Below, piece after piece: positions 7,967 to 17,041 of a stretch of DNA of 64,000 bases; positions within the stretch are counted from its first letter, which is position 1, and each line of letters begins with the position of its first letter. The stretch covers positions 1,335,455 through 1,399,454 of the forward strand of contig CAVXUW010000004.1 of assembly GCA_963765105.1 (NCBI GenBank), given 5' to 3'. The stretch comes from CALMEC01 sp963765105 (GTDB lineage: Bacteria > Actinomycetota > Thermoleophilia > Miltoncostaeales > Miltoncostaeaceae). The notes below the pieces were generated by a model. The model saw only the letters and a program-made list of their open reading frames with translations. It made no database searches and had not been told where the DNA came from. Position numbers and translations under genes: made by a program.

Positions 7967-10342
7967 CTAAGGGCAGAGGTTGCCGGTGATCGCGCCGCCA
8001 CCGGGCACGTCCGGGAGGGTGACTTTGCGGTCGGCGTTCACCACGCGCTGGGAGCCGTCGGCCAGCACCAGGCGGGTGAGGGCGCGGTCGGAGACGTCGA
8101 GGGCTTGGCTGCGCACCGGCCAGGCCGCGTTGAGTGAGCGGAGCCTGACGAAGCGTCCACCGGCGCACACCATTGACGGGGCGGTCTCGAGGGCTGAGCG
8201 CTGGCGGTCCTGCCAGAAATCGCCGAACTGTTGCAGCGTGCCGCGCCAGGCGTTGGTGGGAAGTCCGGTGAGGAGCTTCGTCCAGGCCTGCTGCTTCCAC
8301 TCCCACCCGTTCGGGTGAACGAGAATCACGCTGGGAGCGCCGTTGTCGGCGTTTTTGGCCATGATGTCGAGCGACTCGCCGATGCGCTGGTCGAAGCGTG
8401 CGCCGCGCTCGTCTTCCACCACGATGGGGAAGGTCGTCACGTCGGCGTAGCCTTTGCCGTCAAGGCGCGGGATGGAGAACGGGAATGCCCCGCCGACCCA
8501 TCCTTGCGTGGTGGATGAGTCGTCACGAATGCCCGTGGCCTCCTCGGCGATCGCCAGCTGGCGACTGGCGAGCAGGTACCCGGCACGAAACGAGGTCATG
8601 CGGCCGTTGAGGCGCGGCTCGAGCAGTTGGCGGGAGACACGGATCTCACCGAGCATCGTCGCGCCGGTCGTGACCGTCTTTGACTCGACACGTGGGAGGT
8701 ACGTGCCAAAGGTCTCCGTGCCGGTGCCGAGCGGCAGCTTGTGGAAGATGGGGGAGTGCGACACGCTGTGGCTGGCGATCTCTGCCCCCATGCCACGAAT
8801 CTTCTGCATCGATGCGTCGAAGGTGCCGCTGTCAGAGAAGAACGCAGTGTCGAGGTAGTCCTCAACGATTTTTGTGTTGACGAAGACGGTCGGCGTGGCC
8901 CCGGCGGCCTTTGCCCGCTCCACGTACTCCACGGCCGGCTGGGTGCCGACGGCGAAGTTCAGCGACAAGGTTGGGATGACGGCCGACTTCGCCCCACCCG
9001 GAGCGGTCGACATCGTCACGCCGCCGCCGATGTGCGTGCGGTAAACGCCGCGCAGCCAGAGAAGCCAGCCATCGGTGGTGGTGTCGAAGTTGTTCTCGTA
9101 CTTGGCGTTGCGCGGCCAGCGCGCGCCCTCGTGATGGCGGGTGATGAACTCCACCAGGCGACCGCCCACGACGTAGGCCGCGCCCTTTCCGCGGGTGTTG
9201 CGCGTGACAGCGGCGGCACCGTCGTTGAACGTGGCGAGAATTTGGGCCTCGCACCTGCTCGGTGAGTAACCGAACGTGGGGATGACCGAACCGTTGACAT
9301 CATCGAGCGAGACCTGGCGCTCCGATGGTTGGTCCAACTCGGCGGTGGTCGGGTCGGTCGTCCAGTCCATTCGGGTGCGCGCGGTTGAGAGAGCACCATC
9401 GTCGCCAACACCGAACAGTTTCGTCAGGGCCGGGTCGCTCACCGACTCGCCGATGAGTACGCCGCCATCGTTGACGTGGCGCTCAAGCAGGGCGGCATCC
9501 GCGGCGCTGACAGCGCCCGGTGCCAACGTGCCGGCCACGACGATCATCTTGTAGCGCACCGCGTCGGCGATGCTGGAGCTGAGTACGGCGGGAACGCCGA
9601 TGGTGCGCAGGCTGGTGTACTCCGGTCCGGCTGCGGTGTCGTCAAGAGCGACGACCGCCACCTGGTCAGGGAAGAAGGTGGGCTCGGTGGGGGCGACGGC
9701 ACACCGTTTGGAGCCGCTACTGGCCGTGGCTGTGCGGCCGTCGAGCGCCCACACCAGGTTCGACCCGTTGAAGGTCACCTGGAAGGCGTCCACAAGGCGG
9801 CCGGAGTTGAACAGCGTCGGCTGGCCGACATCGCCGCCCGGGACGAACTTGTTCGAGCCACCGAGGGCAATCGGCACGCGCGAGTCGTTCTTGTTGGAGT
9901 AGCCGAAGTGTGCTCGGTAGAGGCCGGGCGAGCCGACAACCTCGCTCACGCACTCGAGGACGGGGCTCACCGGCTGGCGTGTCGTGGGGGCGGTGTTCGA
10001 CCCGCTGGTGACCGGCGTCGCCACGGCGGGTGTGGCGACCGTGCTGTGCACGATCCGCGGGTCGTCGTCGGCCACGCGAGCGAAGGCAGGAAGCGGATGA
10101 ACCACGCTCCGGCGGAGCTTTTTGGGTGCGCGACGCAGGCAGGCGGCCTTCACCGCCTTCTTCGTGACGGTGGAGACCTTCTTCGAGGTGGCCGCACAGC
10201 TGGGCCCAACGCGCGTCTTTGCCGACGTCGCCGCGTCGGCCGATCCCGCGGACACCAGCATTCCGAGCGCCACCGTGACAGCGGCCACGAGACCCGTGGC
10301 GCTGCGAACATCGTGTTTTTGCCTGCGCGTTCCTTCGCTCAT
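7967..10342 (-). CDS. Secreted polysaccharide-deacetylase-like protein, probably inactive
   Basis: A 791-residue exported protein. An Arg/Lys n-region and hydrophobic stretch (GLVAAVTVALGMLVSAGSADAA) give a clear signal peptide. A basic segment, then a large N-terminal region of unknown fold (including a glutamine-amidotransferase-like stretch around DGGVLIGESVSD), precede a NodB-like deacetylase domain in the second half: strand SLNFAVGTQ, TPTVFVNTKIV, GAEIASHSVSHSP with the zinc-type HSxxH motif, and SFRAGYLLAS where the arginine motif sits. The first NodB motif normally has TFDD; here it is SLNFAV, so the catalytic base and one metal Asp are missing. The domain may bind glycan without cutting it. 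The gene follows the DUF2071 gene by 80 bases on the same strand. Confidence 0.7.
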   Translation of the reverse strand: MSEGTRRQKHDVRSATGLVAAVTVALGMLVSAGSADAATSAKTRVGPSCAATSKKVSTVTKKAVKAACLRRAPKKLRRSVVHPLPAFARVADDDPRIVHSTVATPAVATPVTSGSNTAPTTRQPVSPVLECVSEVVGSPGLYRAHFGYSNKNDSRVPIALGGSNKFVPGGDVGQPTLFNSGRLVDAFQVTFNGSNLVWALDGRTATASSGSKRCAVAPTEPTFFPDQVAVVALDDTAAGPEYTSLRTIGVPAVLSSSIADAVRYKMIVVAGTLAPGAVSAADAALLERHVNDGGVLIGESVSDPALTKLFGVGDDGALSTARTRMDWTTDPTTAELDQPSERQVSLDDVNGSVIPTFGYSPSRCEAQILATFNDGAAAVTRNTRGKGAAYVVGGRLVEFITRHHEGARWPRNAKYENNFDTTTDGWLLWLRGVYRTHIGGGVTMSTAPGGAKSAVIPTLSLNFAVGTQPAVEYVERAKAAGATPTVFVNTKIVEDYLDTAFFSDSGTFDASMQKIRGMGAEIASHSVSHSPIFHKLPLGTGTETFGTYLPRVESKTVTTGATMLGEIRVSRQLLEPRLNGRMTSFRAGYLLASRQLAIAEEATGIRDDSSTTQGWVGGAFPFSIPRLDGKGYADVTTFPIVVEDERGARFDQRIGESLDIMAKNADNGAPSVILVHPNGWEWKQQAWTKLLTGLPTNAWRGTLQQFGDFWQDRQRSALETAPSMVCAGGRFVRLRSLNAAWPVRSQALDVSDRALTRLVLADGSQRVVNADRKVTLPDVPGGGAITGNLCP

Positions 10343-10422
10343 TGAGTCAATGTCGGCATTTCCCCGGGAATTCTTGAGACGAATGGGGTGCCTGCCGGTG
10401 GGAGAATGACGTGTGTCCCGCG

Positions 10423-11166
10423 CTACGCCCGGACGAGCCCCGCGTACTTCCAGGCGTATGTGGCGTCGGCTGTGCGGTAGGCACTATCGAGCACGCCACC
10501 GTCGGCAATCCAACGGTCGGCAATACTTCCCGTGACAGTCCTCAGTCCGTACGGCTCGTACTGGGCGTCATCCTTCATCAGGTCCAGCACGGTGAGCTCG
10601 CCGTCGTGGCGCGAGAGTCCGTAACTGCGAACGCCCGAGGCGATGAGCGCGGCAAACGCGTCGATTGTCGGGAACAGTTCCGACGCCATGGGTTCGTCGG
10701 TGGTGGCCTCGGCGGAGAACATCTCGCCGTCCTCGTCGCTCACCGCGATCGTCATCCCGTCATCGGCATGATCCCACTGCACCTCGACATGGGGGTGCGG
10801 TGCCGAAAAGCCGAGTGTGGTGAACCAGGAACCAAACACCGAACTGGAATAGCGCTCGGTCACGAACACGGCGGGACGTGGTGGGTCGACCGAGTGATCC
10901 ATCACGGCATACCGGGGGGCGCAGCTGATCATGGTGAGGCCCATTGATCGCGGAACGGGCGTGGGACTCACCTGGCGCAGATCGAGTACACAGAACGACG
11001 CGACGGCGCTTCCCTGGATGACCTGCGGGGTCAACCACGACACCGGCAGATAGGCGGACACCGCCTCTGGGGGCATTCGGTAGTTCACAATGAACCGCTC
11101 GTGCATGTGCGCACGAACGGTGGGAAGCATGCTCCCGGTGGGGTGCGCGTCAGGGTGCTTGGACAT
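10423..11166 (-). CDS. DUF2071 (YqjF-like) family protein
   Basis: A 247-residue soluble protein with the acetoacetate-decarboxylase-like beta fold of the DUF2071/YqjF group: HERFIVNYRMPPEAVSAYLP near the start (this family opens with a hydrophobic strand and a PPE segment), VASFCVLDLRQV, and MISCAPRYAVMDHS in the middle. The biochemical role of this family is unknown. The ATG at 11166 is chosen because AGGA lies 8 bases before it and the upstream in-frame extension is not family-like. It is likely transcribed with the downstream deacetylase-like gene. The 160 bases upstream separate it from a lipoprotein gene on the same strand and hold nothing else visible. Confidence 0.72.
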   Translation of the reverse strand: MSKHPDAHPTGSMLPTVRAHMHERFIVNYRMPPEAVSAYLPVSWLTPQVIQGSAVASFCVLDLRQVSPTPVPRSMGLTMISCAPRYAVMDHSVDPPRPAVFVTERYSSSVFGSWFTTLGFSAPHPHVEVQWDHADDGMTIAVSDEDGEMFSAEATTDEPMASELFPTIDAFAALIASGVRSYGLSRHDGELTVLDLMKDDAQYEPYGLRTVTGSIADRWIADGGVLDSAYRTADATYAWKYAGLVRA

Positions 11167-11326
11167 GCAGTCGGTCCTCGACGATCGTTCGATACGCGGA
11201 AACCCTGGCGGGACCATTGCCGACGATGGTGTCGCTCGCCGGTCCGTATGCGGAAATCAGATACCTGGGCACTTCAGCCCCAACGTCCTTCGGCGAACCA
11301 CTCCTTCACTCAACACACTCTGCCGG

Positions 11327-11977
11327 TCAGTTGCTCACCGCGCCCAGGCCCGCGAGAGCGTCCGGTAGGACGTCGATCAAGACCGTGGACGCGGCCTCCT
11401 TGTCAACGCGTGACGATTCACCGTCGACGTAGACAATCAAGCCGTCGAACGACCAATACGCAAGGCAGGCGGTGGCGCCGATTACGTCGCCGCATCCGCG
11501 GCCGGATGTCGCTCCGGGTTCTGCGGGGAGCGGTTCGATGGGGTCAAAAACCTTCTTGAGGAAGGCGAGCTCGTCATCGATGTCAGCACCGAAGTCGGTG
11601 GCGCGAATTCGCGCGACGGTGGCGCCCGCGGCGTCGCGCACGCTGCACGAGACGCTTGCGCGGCCGAGGACCTCGTTCGCTGCGTTTGGACGGTCAACCG
11701 GGGCGTCGACAACCTCCGCAGTAACACCGCCTGCGTTCAATGCCGCTTCGAATCGTTGACGTGAAATCATCGGGCATGGGAGAGCGCCTCCTCGTGGAGA
11801 CGCAGCTGCGAAGCGTCGAATGCCTTGGCGGGCGGCGCTGGCCGCGCTGACCGTCGCCTCTCCGGTCGGTTCGTTTCCGCCTGTTCCAGATTCTTTCCCA
11901 CCTCCGCAACCGACCAGCCCTCCGGTGACCGCGACGCACGCCAGAGCAGCTCGTACCATCCCATTGATGCACACCAC
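11327..11977 (-). CDS. Lipoprotein of unknown function
   Basis: A 216-residue protein with a lipobox (GGLVGCGGG) near residue 24, so it is lipid-anchored outside the membrane. The mature part begins with a Gly/Ser/Thr linker, then a domain with three further Cys (ALPCPMISR, ASVSCSVRD, GRGCGDVIGATACLAYW) that could form disulfides. It resembles the small actinobacterial lipoproteins of DUF3558-like type, which also have paired Cys and a C-terminal strand for a surface domain, but the match is only by shape. The GTG at 11977 has a GAGGGG ribosome site 6 bases upstream; an internal ATG at 11959 is possible. Confidence 0.65.
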   Translation of the reverse strand: MVCINGMVRAALACVAVTGGLVGCGGGKESGTGGNEPTGEATVSAASAARQGIRRFAAASPRGGALPCPMISRQRFEAALNAGGVTAEVVDAPVDRPNAANEVLGRASVSCSVRDAAGATVARIRATDFGADIDDELAFLKKVFDPIEPLPAEPGATSGRGCGDVIGATACLAYWSFDGLIVYVDGESSRVDKEAASTVLIDVLPDALAGLGAVSN

Positions 11978-12118
11978 GCTTCACCCCTCGTTTTGCGATA
12001 ACGCTAACGAAGCCGGGGTGAGGTGTCACTTCCCGGAAGTGCAGCAAAAGAGTCATTTCATGTTCGGTTTTCACAGCGACGCTTCTGGGTTGGGCCGGCG
12101 GCGGCCGGCGCCGGGGTC

Positions 12119-12688
12119 TCAGTGTGTGTCGCTTGCGAATTCTCCCGCTCGGCCAGCGAGCCAATCCTCGACGCTCTTGCGATATGCGGGTACCAGGTGG
12201 GCCTCCTTGCGAAACGTGAGGAGCAGACGCGCCGCGTCCTCGGGGGAGTGTCCGCGCAGCCTCAGTGTGGCGTAGGCCACCAGTACCGAGCGGCGGCGTC
12301 CGCGTTGGCAGTGGATGAGCACTTTTGCGTCCGGGTCGTCCAGAGCCTCGGCGGCGAACTCGGCGGCGGCGGCCCAGGCATCGGGGCTTTGGGGGCGGCC
12401 GTGATCCCACATCGGGGCGTGAGCCACGTTGCCCGGTCCGAACATGGCCCGCTCCATGTCGCGGTCGCCGGAGAACGCCACCTGAGCCCCCGCGCGGCAG
12501 TTCACGACGTGGGTCACACCCTCCTGGTTGGCCAGTGCCGGAAGGCTCTCGGGGGTGGGGATGGCGCCCACGGCGATGCGCTCATCACCGATCCACGTGA
12601 ATGGTGAGACGCGCGTGCCCGGGCCGTACACGCGATCGGCCAGGCGAAAGCGTGCGGCGCGCCAGCCGCGGGGAAGCTGTTTGCTCAC
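12119..12688 (-). CDS. Dual-specificity protein phosphatase at the end of the fab operon
   Basis: A 189-residue cytoplasmic cysteine phosphatase. The P-loop HCQRGRRRS gives Cys127 as nucleophile and Arg133 as phosphate-binding residue (CX5R), with Ser134 following as in this family. Asp95 in WDHGRPQSP is the likely general acid. A small positively charged N-terminal region precedes the fold. Its GTG start overlaps the fabF stop by 4 bases (GTGA), so it is translationally coupled to the fatty-acid genes. Such phosphatases act on phosphoproteins, but some act on phosphoinositides or lipid phosphates; the operon position makes a lipid-related target worth considering. It is the last gene of the operon; 141 bases follow before the next gene. 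Confidence 0.82.
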   Translation of the reverse strand: MSKQLPRGWRAARFRLADRVYGPGTRVSPFTWIGDERIAVGAIPTPESLPALANQEGVTHVVNCRAGAQVAFSGDRDMERAMFGPGNVAHAPMWDHGRPQSPDAWAAAAEFAAEALDDPDAKVLIHCQRGRRRSVLVAYATLRLRGHSPEDAARLLLTFRKEAHLVPAYRKSVEDWLAGRAGEFASDTH

Positions 12689-13941
12689 CCGGTGTAGCGG
12701 GCCAGGGCGATCGTTGCGTTGTGCCCGCCGAAGCCGAAGCCGTTCGACAGGGCAACGTCGACCTGCGCGTCACGCGGGGTGTTGGCCACGTGGTCGACAC
12801 CGACGCAGGTGGGGTCGAGGTCGGCCAGGTTGATCGTCGCCGGAAGGATGCCGTTTTTGATCGCCATCGCCGACAGCGCTGCCTCCACGCCACCGGTGGC
12901 CCCGAGGCAGTGACCGTGCATCGACTTGGTTGAGCTCACCGCCACACCCGCCGCCACGTCGGCTCCGAGCGCCCGCTGAATGACGCGGATCTCCGACGGA
13001 TCGCCAACCGGGGTCGAGGTGCCATGCACGTTCACGTAGTCGATTTGTTCGGCGCTGACGCCGGCGTCTTTCATGGCCATGAGCATCGCTCGGGCTGGGG
13101 CCTCGCCGGTGGGGTCGGGTTCGGTGATGTGGTGTGCGTCGCCGCTCATGCCGTACCCCACGGCCTCACACCAGACGTCGGCGCCACGCGCCAGCGCATG
13201 CTCGAGTTCCTCCAGGATGAGCACCGCGCCGGCCTCACCCATCACGAAGCCGTCACGTCCCGTGTCGAACGGACGGCTGGCCGTGGTGGGGTCGTCGTTG
13301 CGTGTCGACAGAGCCTTCATCGAGTTGAACGATGCAATACCGATGCGGGTGACCGCGGCCTCGGCTCCGCCCGCGAACATGATGTCGGCCTGGCCGCGGC
13401 GGATGACCTCCATGGCATCACCAATGGCGTTGTTGCCCGACGCACAGGCGGTGACCGGGCAGGACAGCGGCCCGCGAAGACCCAGGTTCATGGAGATCTG
13501 TGCCGCCGCCATGTTGGCGATCATCATGGGGATGAAAAGGGGTGAGACCCGCTGCGGGCCGCGTTCCAAGAGGACGGCGATCTGGTCCTCGAACGTCTTC
13601 AGTCCGCCGACACCGCTGGCCACAATGCAGCCGATGCGGTCGTTGGCCTCGTCGATGGTGATGCCAGAGTCCTCCACCGCGATCTTCGCCGCGCCAACCG
13701 CCAGCTGGGCGAAGCGGTCCATCCGCCGGGCGGCCTTGTGATCCATGTAGGCGGCGGGGTCAAAGTCACTGGCCTCACACGCGAACGTCGTGTCGTAGTC
13801 CGTGGTGTCGAACAGCGTGATCGGCCCGGCGCCGGAGCGGCCGGCAAGGACCGACTCCCACACGGCCTCACGCCCCGTGCCGAGCGATGTAATGAGTCCC
13901 ATGCCGGTGATGACCACTCGGCGTTTTCCGTTTCTCGACAC
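12685..13941 (-). CDS. fabF: 3-oxoacyl-ACP synthase II
   Basis: A 418-residue condensing enzyme that elongates acyl-ACP with malonyl-ACP. The thiolase fold has the full triad: Cys166 in VTACASGNN, His306 in NVHGTSTPVGD and His344 in SMHGHCLGATGG, at the spacing of E. coli FabF. The C-terminal GFGFGGHNA loop is also present. The GTG at 13941 is chosen because GAGGAG lies 5 bases before it and MSRNGKRRVVITGMG is the normal FabF opening; the longer ORF is an upstream extension into fabG. It follows fabG by 10 bases and overlaps the phosphatase by 4. FabF usually follows acpP directly; here acpP is absent. Confidence 0.97.
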   Translation of the reverse strand: MSRNGKRRVVITGMGLITSLGTGREAVWESVLAGRSGAGPITLFDTTDYDTTFACEASDFDPAAYMDHKAARRMDRFAQLAVGAAKIAVEDSGITIDEANDRIGCIVASGVGGLKTFEDQIAVLLERGPQRVSPLFIPMMIANMAAAQISMNLGLRGPLSCPVTACASGNNAIGDAMEVIRRGQADIMFAGGAEAAVTRIGIASFNSMKALSTRNDDPTTASRPFDTGRDGFVMGEAGAVLILEELEHALARGADVWCEAVGYGMSGDAHHITEPDPTGEAPARAMLMAMKDAGVSAEQIDYVNVHGTSTPVGDPSEIRVIQRALGADVAAGVAVSSTKSMHGHCLGATGGVEAALSAMAIKNGILPATINLADLDPTCVGVDHVANTPRDAQVDVALSNGFGFGGHNATIALARYTG

Positions 13942-13951
13942 CCGATCTCCT

Positions 13952-14680
13952 CTACATCGCCATCCCGCCGTCAACCGGCAGGACGGCTCCAGTGACATAA
14001 CTTGCCGCGGGCGAGCACAGGAACGCGACCACTCCGGCGACGTCCTCGGGACTGCCCAAACGCGCCAACGGGGTGACCTGCACGAGCTTCGCGCGAACGT
14101 CGTCCGACAGGTCCGCGGTCATGTCGGTGGCGATGTAGCCGGGGGCAACGGCGTTGACCCGCACGCCGCGGGGTCCCGCCTCCTTCGCCAATGACTTGAC
14201 CAGACCGATCATCCCCGCCTTTGCGGCGGCGTAATTCGCCTGCCCGGCGTTACCACCGAGGCCGATGACCGACGACACGGCCACGATTGATCCGGCGCGA
14301 CGCTTCAACATGCCACGCAGCGCGGCTCGCGCGGTGAAGAATGCGCCGTCGAGGTTGGTGCGCAACACGGCGCCCCAGTCGTCGGCGCTCATCCGCAGGG
14401 CCAGGCCATCGCGGGTGATGCCCGCATTCAGCACGACGGCCTCCAGGTCGCCCATCGCTTCGGCCGCGGCCACGAACGCGGCAGCCGACTCCTCGTTGGC
14501 CACGTCGACTTGATGGGCGGCGCCAGCGTGTCCCGTAGCCGTGACGGCGGCAACGGTTTCGGCCGCTCCGTCCGCATCGCGGAGATACCCGACGGCCACG
14601 TCGTAGCCCGCATGAGCCAACGCCACCGCACAGGCAGCGCCAATGCCGCGGCTGGCCCCCGTCACCAGTGCCACCGGCAT
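13952..14680 (-). CDS. fabG: 3-oxoacyl-ACP reductase
   Basis: A 242-residue short-chain dehydrogenase/reductase that reduces 3-ketoacyl-ACP with NADPH. The Rossmann glycine motif TGASRGIG is at residues 7-14, the NAG motif at 85-87, Asn109, Ser137, and Tyr150-x3-Lys154 complete the catalytic tetrad (NYAAAKAGM). The end, TGAVLPVDGGMAM, is typical of FabG. Its ATG overlaps the fabD stop by one base (TGATG). The genome may hold other FabG-like enzymes, but the operon context makes this the primary fatty-acid reductase. Confidence 0.97.
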   Translation of the reverse strand: MPVALVTGASRGIGAACAVALAHAGYDVAVGYLRDADGAAETVAAVTATGHAGAAHQVDVANEESAAAFVAAAEAMGDLEAVVLNAGITRDGLALRMSADDWGAVLRTNLDGAFFTARAALRGMLKRRAGSIVAVSSVIGLGGNAGQANYAAAKAGMIGLVKSLAKEAGPRGVRVNAVAPGYIATDMTADLSDDVRAKLVQVTPLARLGSPEDVAGVVAFLCSPAASYVTGAVLPVDGGMAM

Positions 14681-15588
14681 CAGGCGGCCTCGGCCACAGC
14701 TGCGAGGTCGTCCGGGCCGCTCACCTGCAGTGTTGCGGCGTCGCGCGTGACGCGCTTCACCAAGCCGGACAACACGCGCCCAGGACCCAACTCCACAAAC
14801 TGCGTGACGCCCATGTCGAGCGCCTTTTGAACCGCGTGTGCGAACCGCACGGGGGAGGTGAGCTGTGCCAGAAGCACCTCACGCAACCGCTCGGCAGGTT
14901 CGACGTCCACCGTTGTGGTGGACAGGAAGGCGGGTTGTGGCTCGGTCGGGTCCCACGCCTCAAGGGCCGGTGCCAGCCGCTCGCTGGCCGGGGCCATCAG
15001 GGGAGAATGAAACGCGCCGCCCACGTGGAGCCGAACCGACTTGACGCCCTCCTCGGCGGTGATTGCGAGCAGACGCTCGATGCCCTCCACCGAACCAGAG
15101 GCCACGACTTGGCCGGGGCTGTTGTAGTTGGCGGGCCACACGTCGCCGGCCCGTTCACACAGGGCCTCGGCTTCGGCGTCGCCTTGGCCCAGGAGTGCGG
15201 CCATCGTTCCCGGACGCTCCAGCCCGGCGGCGTGCATCGCGGCGCCGCGTTCGGCAACGATGCGCAGTGCCTGTCTGTAGTCGATGGCTCCGGCGGCGAC
15301 GAGTGCGCTGTACTCACCGAGTGAGTGACCCAGCACGACATCGCCACGCAGGCCGTGTTCGGCGGCCACGCGCCACGCGGCGACGGACATCGCCAGGATG
15401 GCCGGCTGGCAGACGTCGGTGGGAACCAGCGCCTCGGCCGGGCCGTTGAAACAGATCGCGGCCAGGTCGTAGCCCAGTGCCTCGTTGGCCTCGTCAAAGG
15501 CGGCGCGGGCGGCGGGAAAGGCATCGGCGAGTGCCTGGCCCATGCCCACCTCCTGGGCTCCTTGCCCGGGGAACATCAGCGCGATCAC
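14680..15588 (-). CDS. fabD: Malonyl-CoA:ACP transacylase
   Basis: A 302-residue protein that moves malonyl from CoA to ACP. The opening ALMFPGQGAQEVGMG is the oxyanion/substrate loop, Ser89 in GHSLGEYSA is the nucleophile, Arg114 binds the malonyl carboxylate and His194 in GAFHSPLM is the base. GTG start at 15588 lies inside the end of fabH (4-base overlap). It needs an acyl carrier protein, which is not encoded in this operon. Confidence 0.97.
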   Translation of the reverse strand: MIALMFPGQGAQEVGMGQALADAFPAARAAFDEANEALGYDLAAICFNGPAEALVPTDVCQPAILAMSVAAWRVAAEHGLRGDVVLGHSLGEYSALVAAGAIDYRQALRIVAERGAAMHAAGLERPGTMAALLGQGDAEAEALCERAGDVWPANYNSPGQVVASGSVEGIERLLAITAEEGVKSVRLHVGGAFHSPLMAPASERLAPALEAWDPTEPQPAFLSTTTVDVEPAERLREVLLAQLTSPVRFAHAVQKALDMGVTQFVELGPGRVLSGLVKRVTRDAATLQVSGPDDLAAVAEAA

Positions 15589-16613
15589 GCAGTGACCTCC
15601 AACGGTTCGTAGCGGACGACGGTGCTTCCCCAGGTGAGCCCACCACCGAAGGCAATGAGCAGCAGCAGGTCACCGGCTTTCAGACGACCGGTATCGAGCG
15701 CCTCGGTGAGGGCCAGCGGCACCGATGCGGATGAGGTGTTGCCGAAACGGTCGAGGTTGACGACGACCTTGGCCGGGTCCAGACCCAGCCGTTCGACGGC
15801 GTAGTCGATGATGCGTGTGTTGGCCTGGTGCGGCACGAACAGATCGATCTCGTCGGCGTTCATCTCCAGCTTGTCCAACAGGCGTGTGGTGGAGTCGGTG
15901 ATGACACGGCTGGCGAACTTGAAGACCTCGCGTCCGTTCATCTTGAGAAATCCGTCAGAGGGGTTGGTCATACGGCTTGAGGGCAGTGCGCTGCCGCCGC
16001 CGGGAACCAGCAGGTCTTTGCCTCCGCTGCCATCGGCGCCGAGCTCGAACCCGAGGAAGCCGGTGGTGGTCTCCTCATCGCCGGCGGTGATGAGGGCGCC
16101 GGCGGCACCGTCACCGAAGAGGATGCAGGTGGTGCGGTCGGTGTAGTCGCAGATCCGGCTGAGCGTTTCGGCGCCGATGACCAAGACATTGCGGGCCAGG
16201 CCGCTTTCCACGAGTCCACACGCTTGGGCCATGCCGTAGACGAACCCACTACAGGCCGCCAGCAGGTCGTACGCCGCGGCGTTTGTCGCGCCGAGGCGGT
16301 CCTGGACGAGGCAGGCGGTGGAGGGGAAAAGGTGCTCGGGTGTGGCACTCGGCACGATGATCAGGTCGAGGTCTTTGGGGTCGAGGTCCGTGCGCCTGAG
16401 GATGTCGCGCGCAGCCAGCTCAGCCAGGTCGGCCGTGGTCTGGTCCGGGGCAGCGATGCGGCGCTCCCGAATACCGGTGCGGGAAACGATCCACTCGTCG
16501 CTGGTGTCGACCAACGCCTCGAAGTCGGCGTTGGTCATGATCTTCTCGGGTACATACGATCCAACCGCCGCCAGCCGTGCGCGTTGGCGCGTTCCGTTGC
16601 GAACCCCGATCAT
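15585..16613 (-). CDS. fabH: 3-oxoacyl-ACP synthase III
   Basis: A 342-residue initiating condensing enzyme that joins an acyl-CoA primer with malonyl-ACP. Catalytic Cys121 (LAACSGFVYG), His262 (FVPHQANTRI) and Asn292 (RFGNTSSAS) are all present. Motifs such as DEWIVSRTGIRERR and TADLAELAA confirm the FabH family. In actinobacteria FabH often prefers branched primers, but primer choice cannot be read here. It overlaps fabZ upstream and fabD downstream by 4 bases each. Confidence 0.97.
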   Translation of the reverse strand: MIGVRNGTRQRARLAAVGSYVPEKIMTNADFEALVDTSDEWIVSRTGIRERRIAAPDQTTADLAELAARDILRRTDLDPKDLDLIIVPSATPEHLFPSTACLVQDRLGATNAAAYDLLAACSGFVYGMAQACGLVESGLARNVLVIGAETLSRICDYTDRTTCILFGDGAAGALITAGDEETTTGFLGFELGADGSGGKDLLVPGGGSALPSSRMTNPSDGFLKMNGREVFKFASRVITDSTTRLLDKLEMNADEIDLFVPHQANTRIIDYAVERLGLDPAKVVVNLDRFGNTSSASVPLALTEALDTGRLKAGDLLLLIAFGGGLTWGSTVVRYEPLEVTA

Positions 16614-17041
16614 TGTTCCCCCTCGACGACGGCAAACCGCAATGTGGCTTGGCAGGCAACCTCACCGTTGACACGGGCAACGCCCACGCCCTCGCCAATC
16701 GGGCCACGCTGACGGGTGAGCGTCATCTCCAGCTCGATGGTCTCCCCGGGAAGGACTTGGCGTCGAAAGCGGGCCTTCTCGATCCCGGCAAAGAGTGCCA
16801 ACTTGCCGCGATTGGCCGGCTCCGACAACACGGCCAGCGCCCCGGTTTGGGCGAGTGATTCGATGATGAGGACGCCCGGTGTCACTGGATGGCCGGGGAA
16901 GTGCCCGGCAAAAAACGGCGCGTCGGCGGGAACGGTCCATCGTGCCCGGGCGGATGAGCCGGGTTGCAGGTCCACCACCTCGTCGACGAGGAGAAACGGA
17001 GCGCGGTGGGGGAGGATGTCCGTGGGCGCCGGAACGCTCAA
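16610..17041 (-). CDS. fabZ: 3-hydroxyacyl-ACP dehydratase, first gene of the fab operon
   Basis: A 143-residue hot-dog-fold dehydratase. The LPHRAPFLLVDEVV opening, catalytic His47 in AGHFPGHPVTPGVLIIESLAQ region and Glu61 are as in FabZ (rather than FabA, which is longer). The only start near the family's normal N-terminus is TTG at 17041; no ribosome-binding site is visible. A TAGCAT hexamer ends 10 bases before the TTG, so the message may be leaderless or have a very short leader. It is the promoter-proximal gene of fabZ-fabH-fabD-fabG-fabF-phosphatase. Confidence 0.92.
   Translation of the reverse strand: MSVPAPTDILPHRAPFLLVDEVVDLQPGSSARARWTVPADAPFFAGHFPGHPVTPGVLIIESLAQTGALAVLSEPANRGKLALFAGIEKARFRRQVLPGETIELEMTLTRQRGPIGEGVGVARVNGEVACQATLRFAVVEGEQ

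Noticed and set aside
12119..17041. A polyketide or other secondary-metabolite cluster
   Set aside because: All genes are the standard single-function fatty-acid enzymes with full catalytic residues; no modular synthase or tailoring enzyme.
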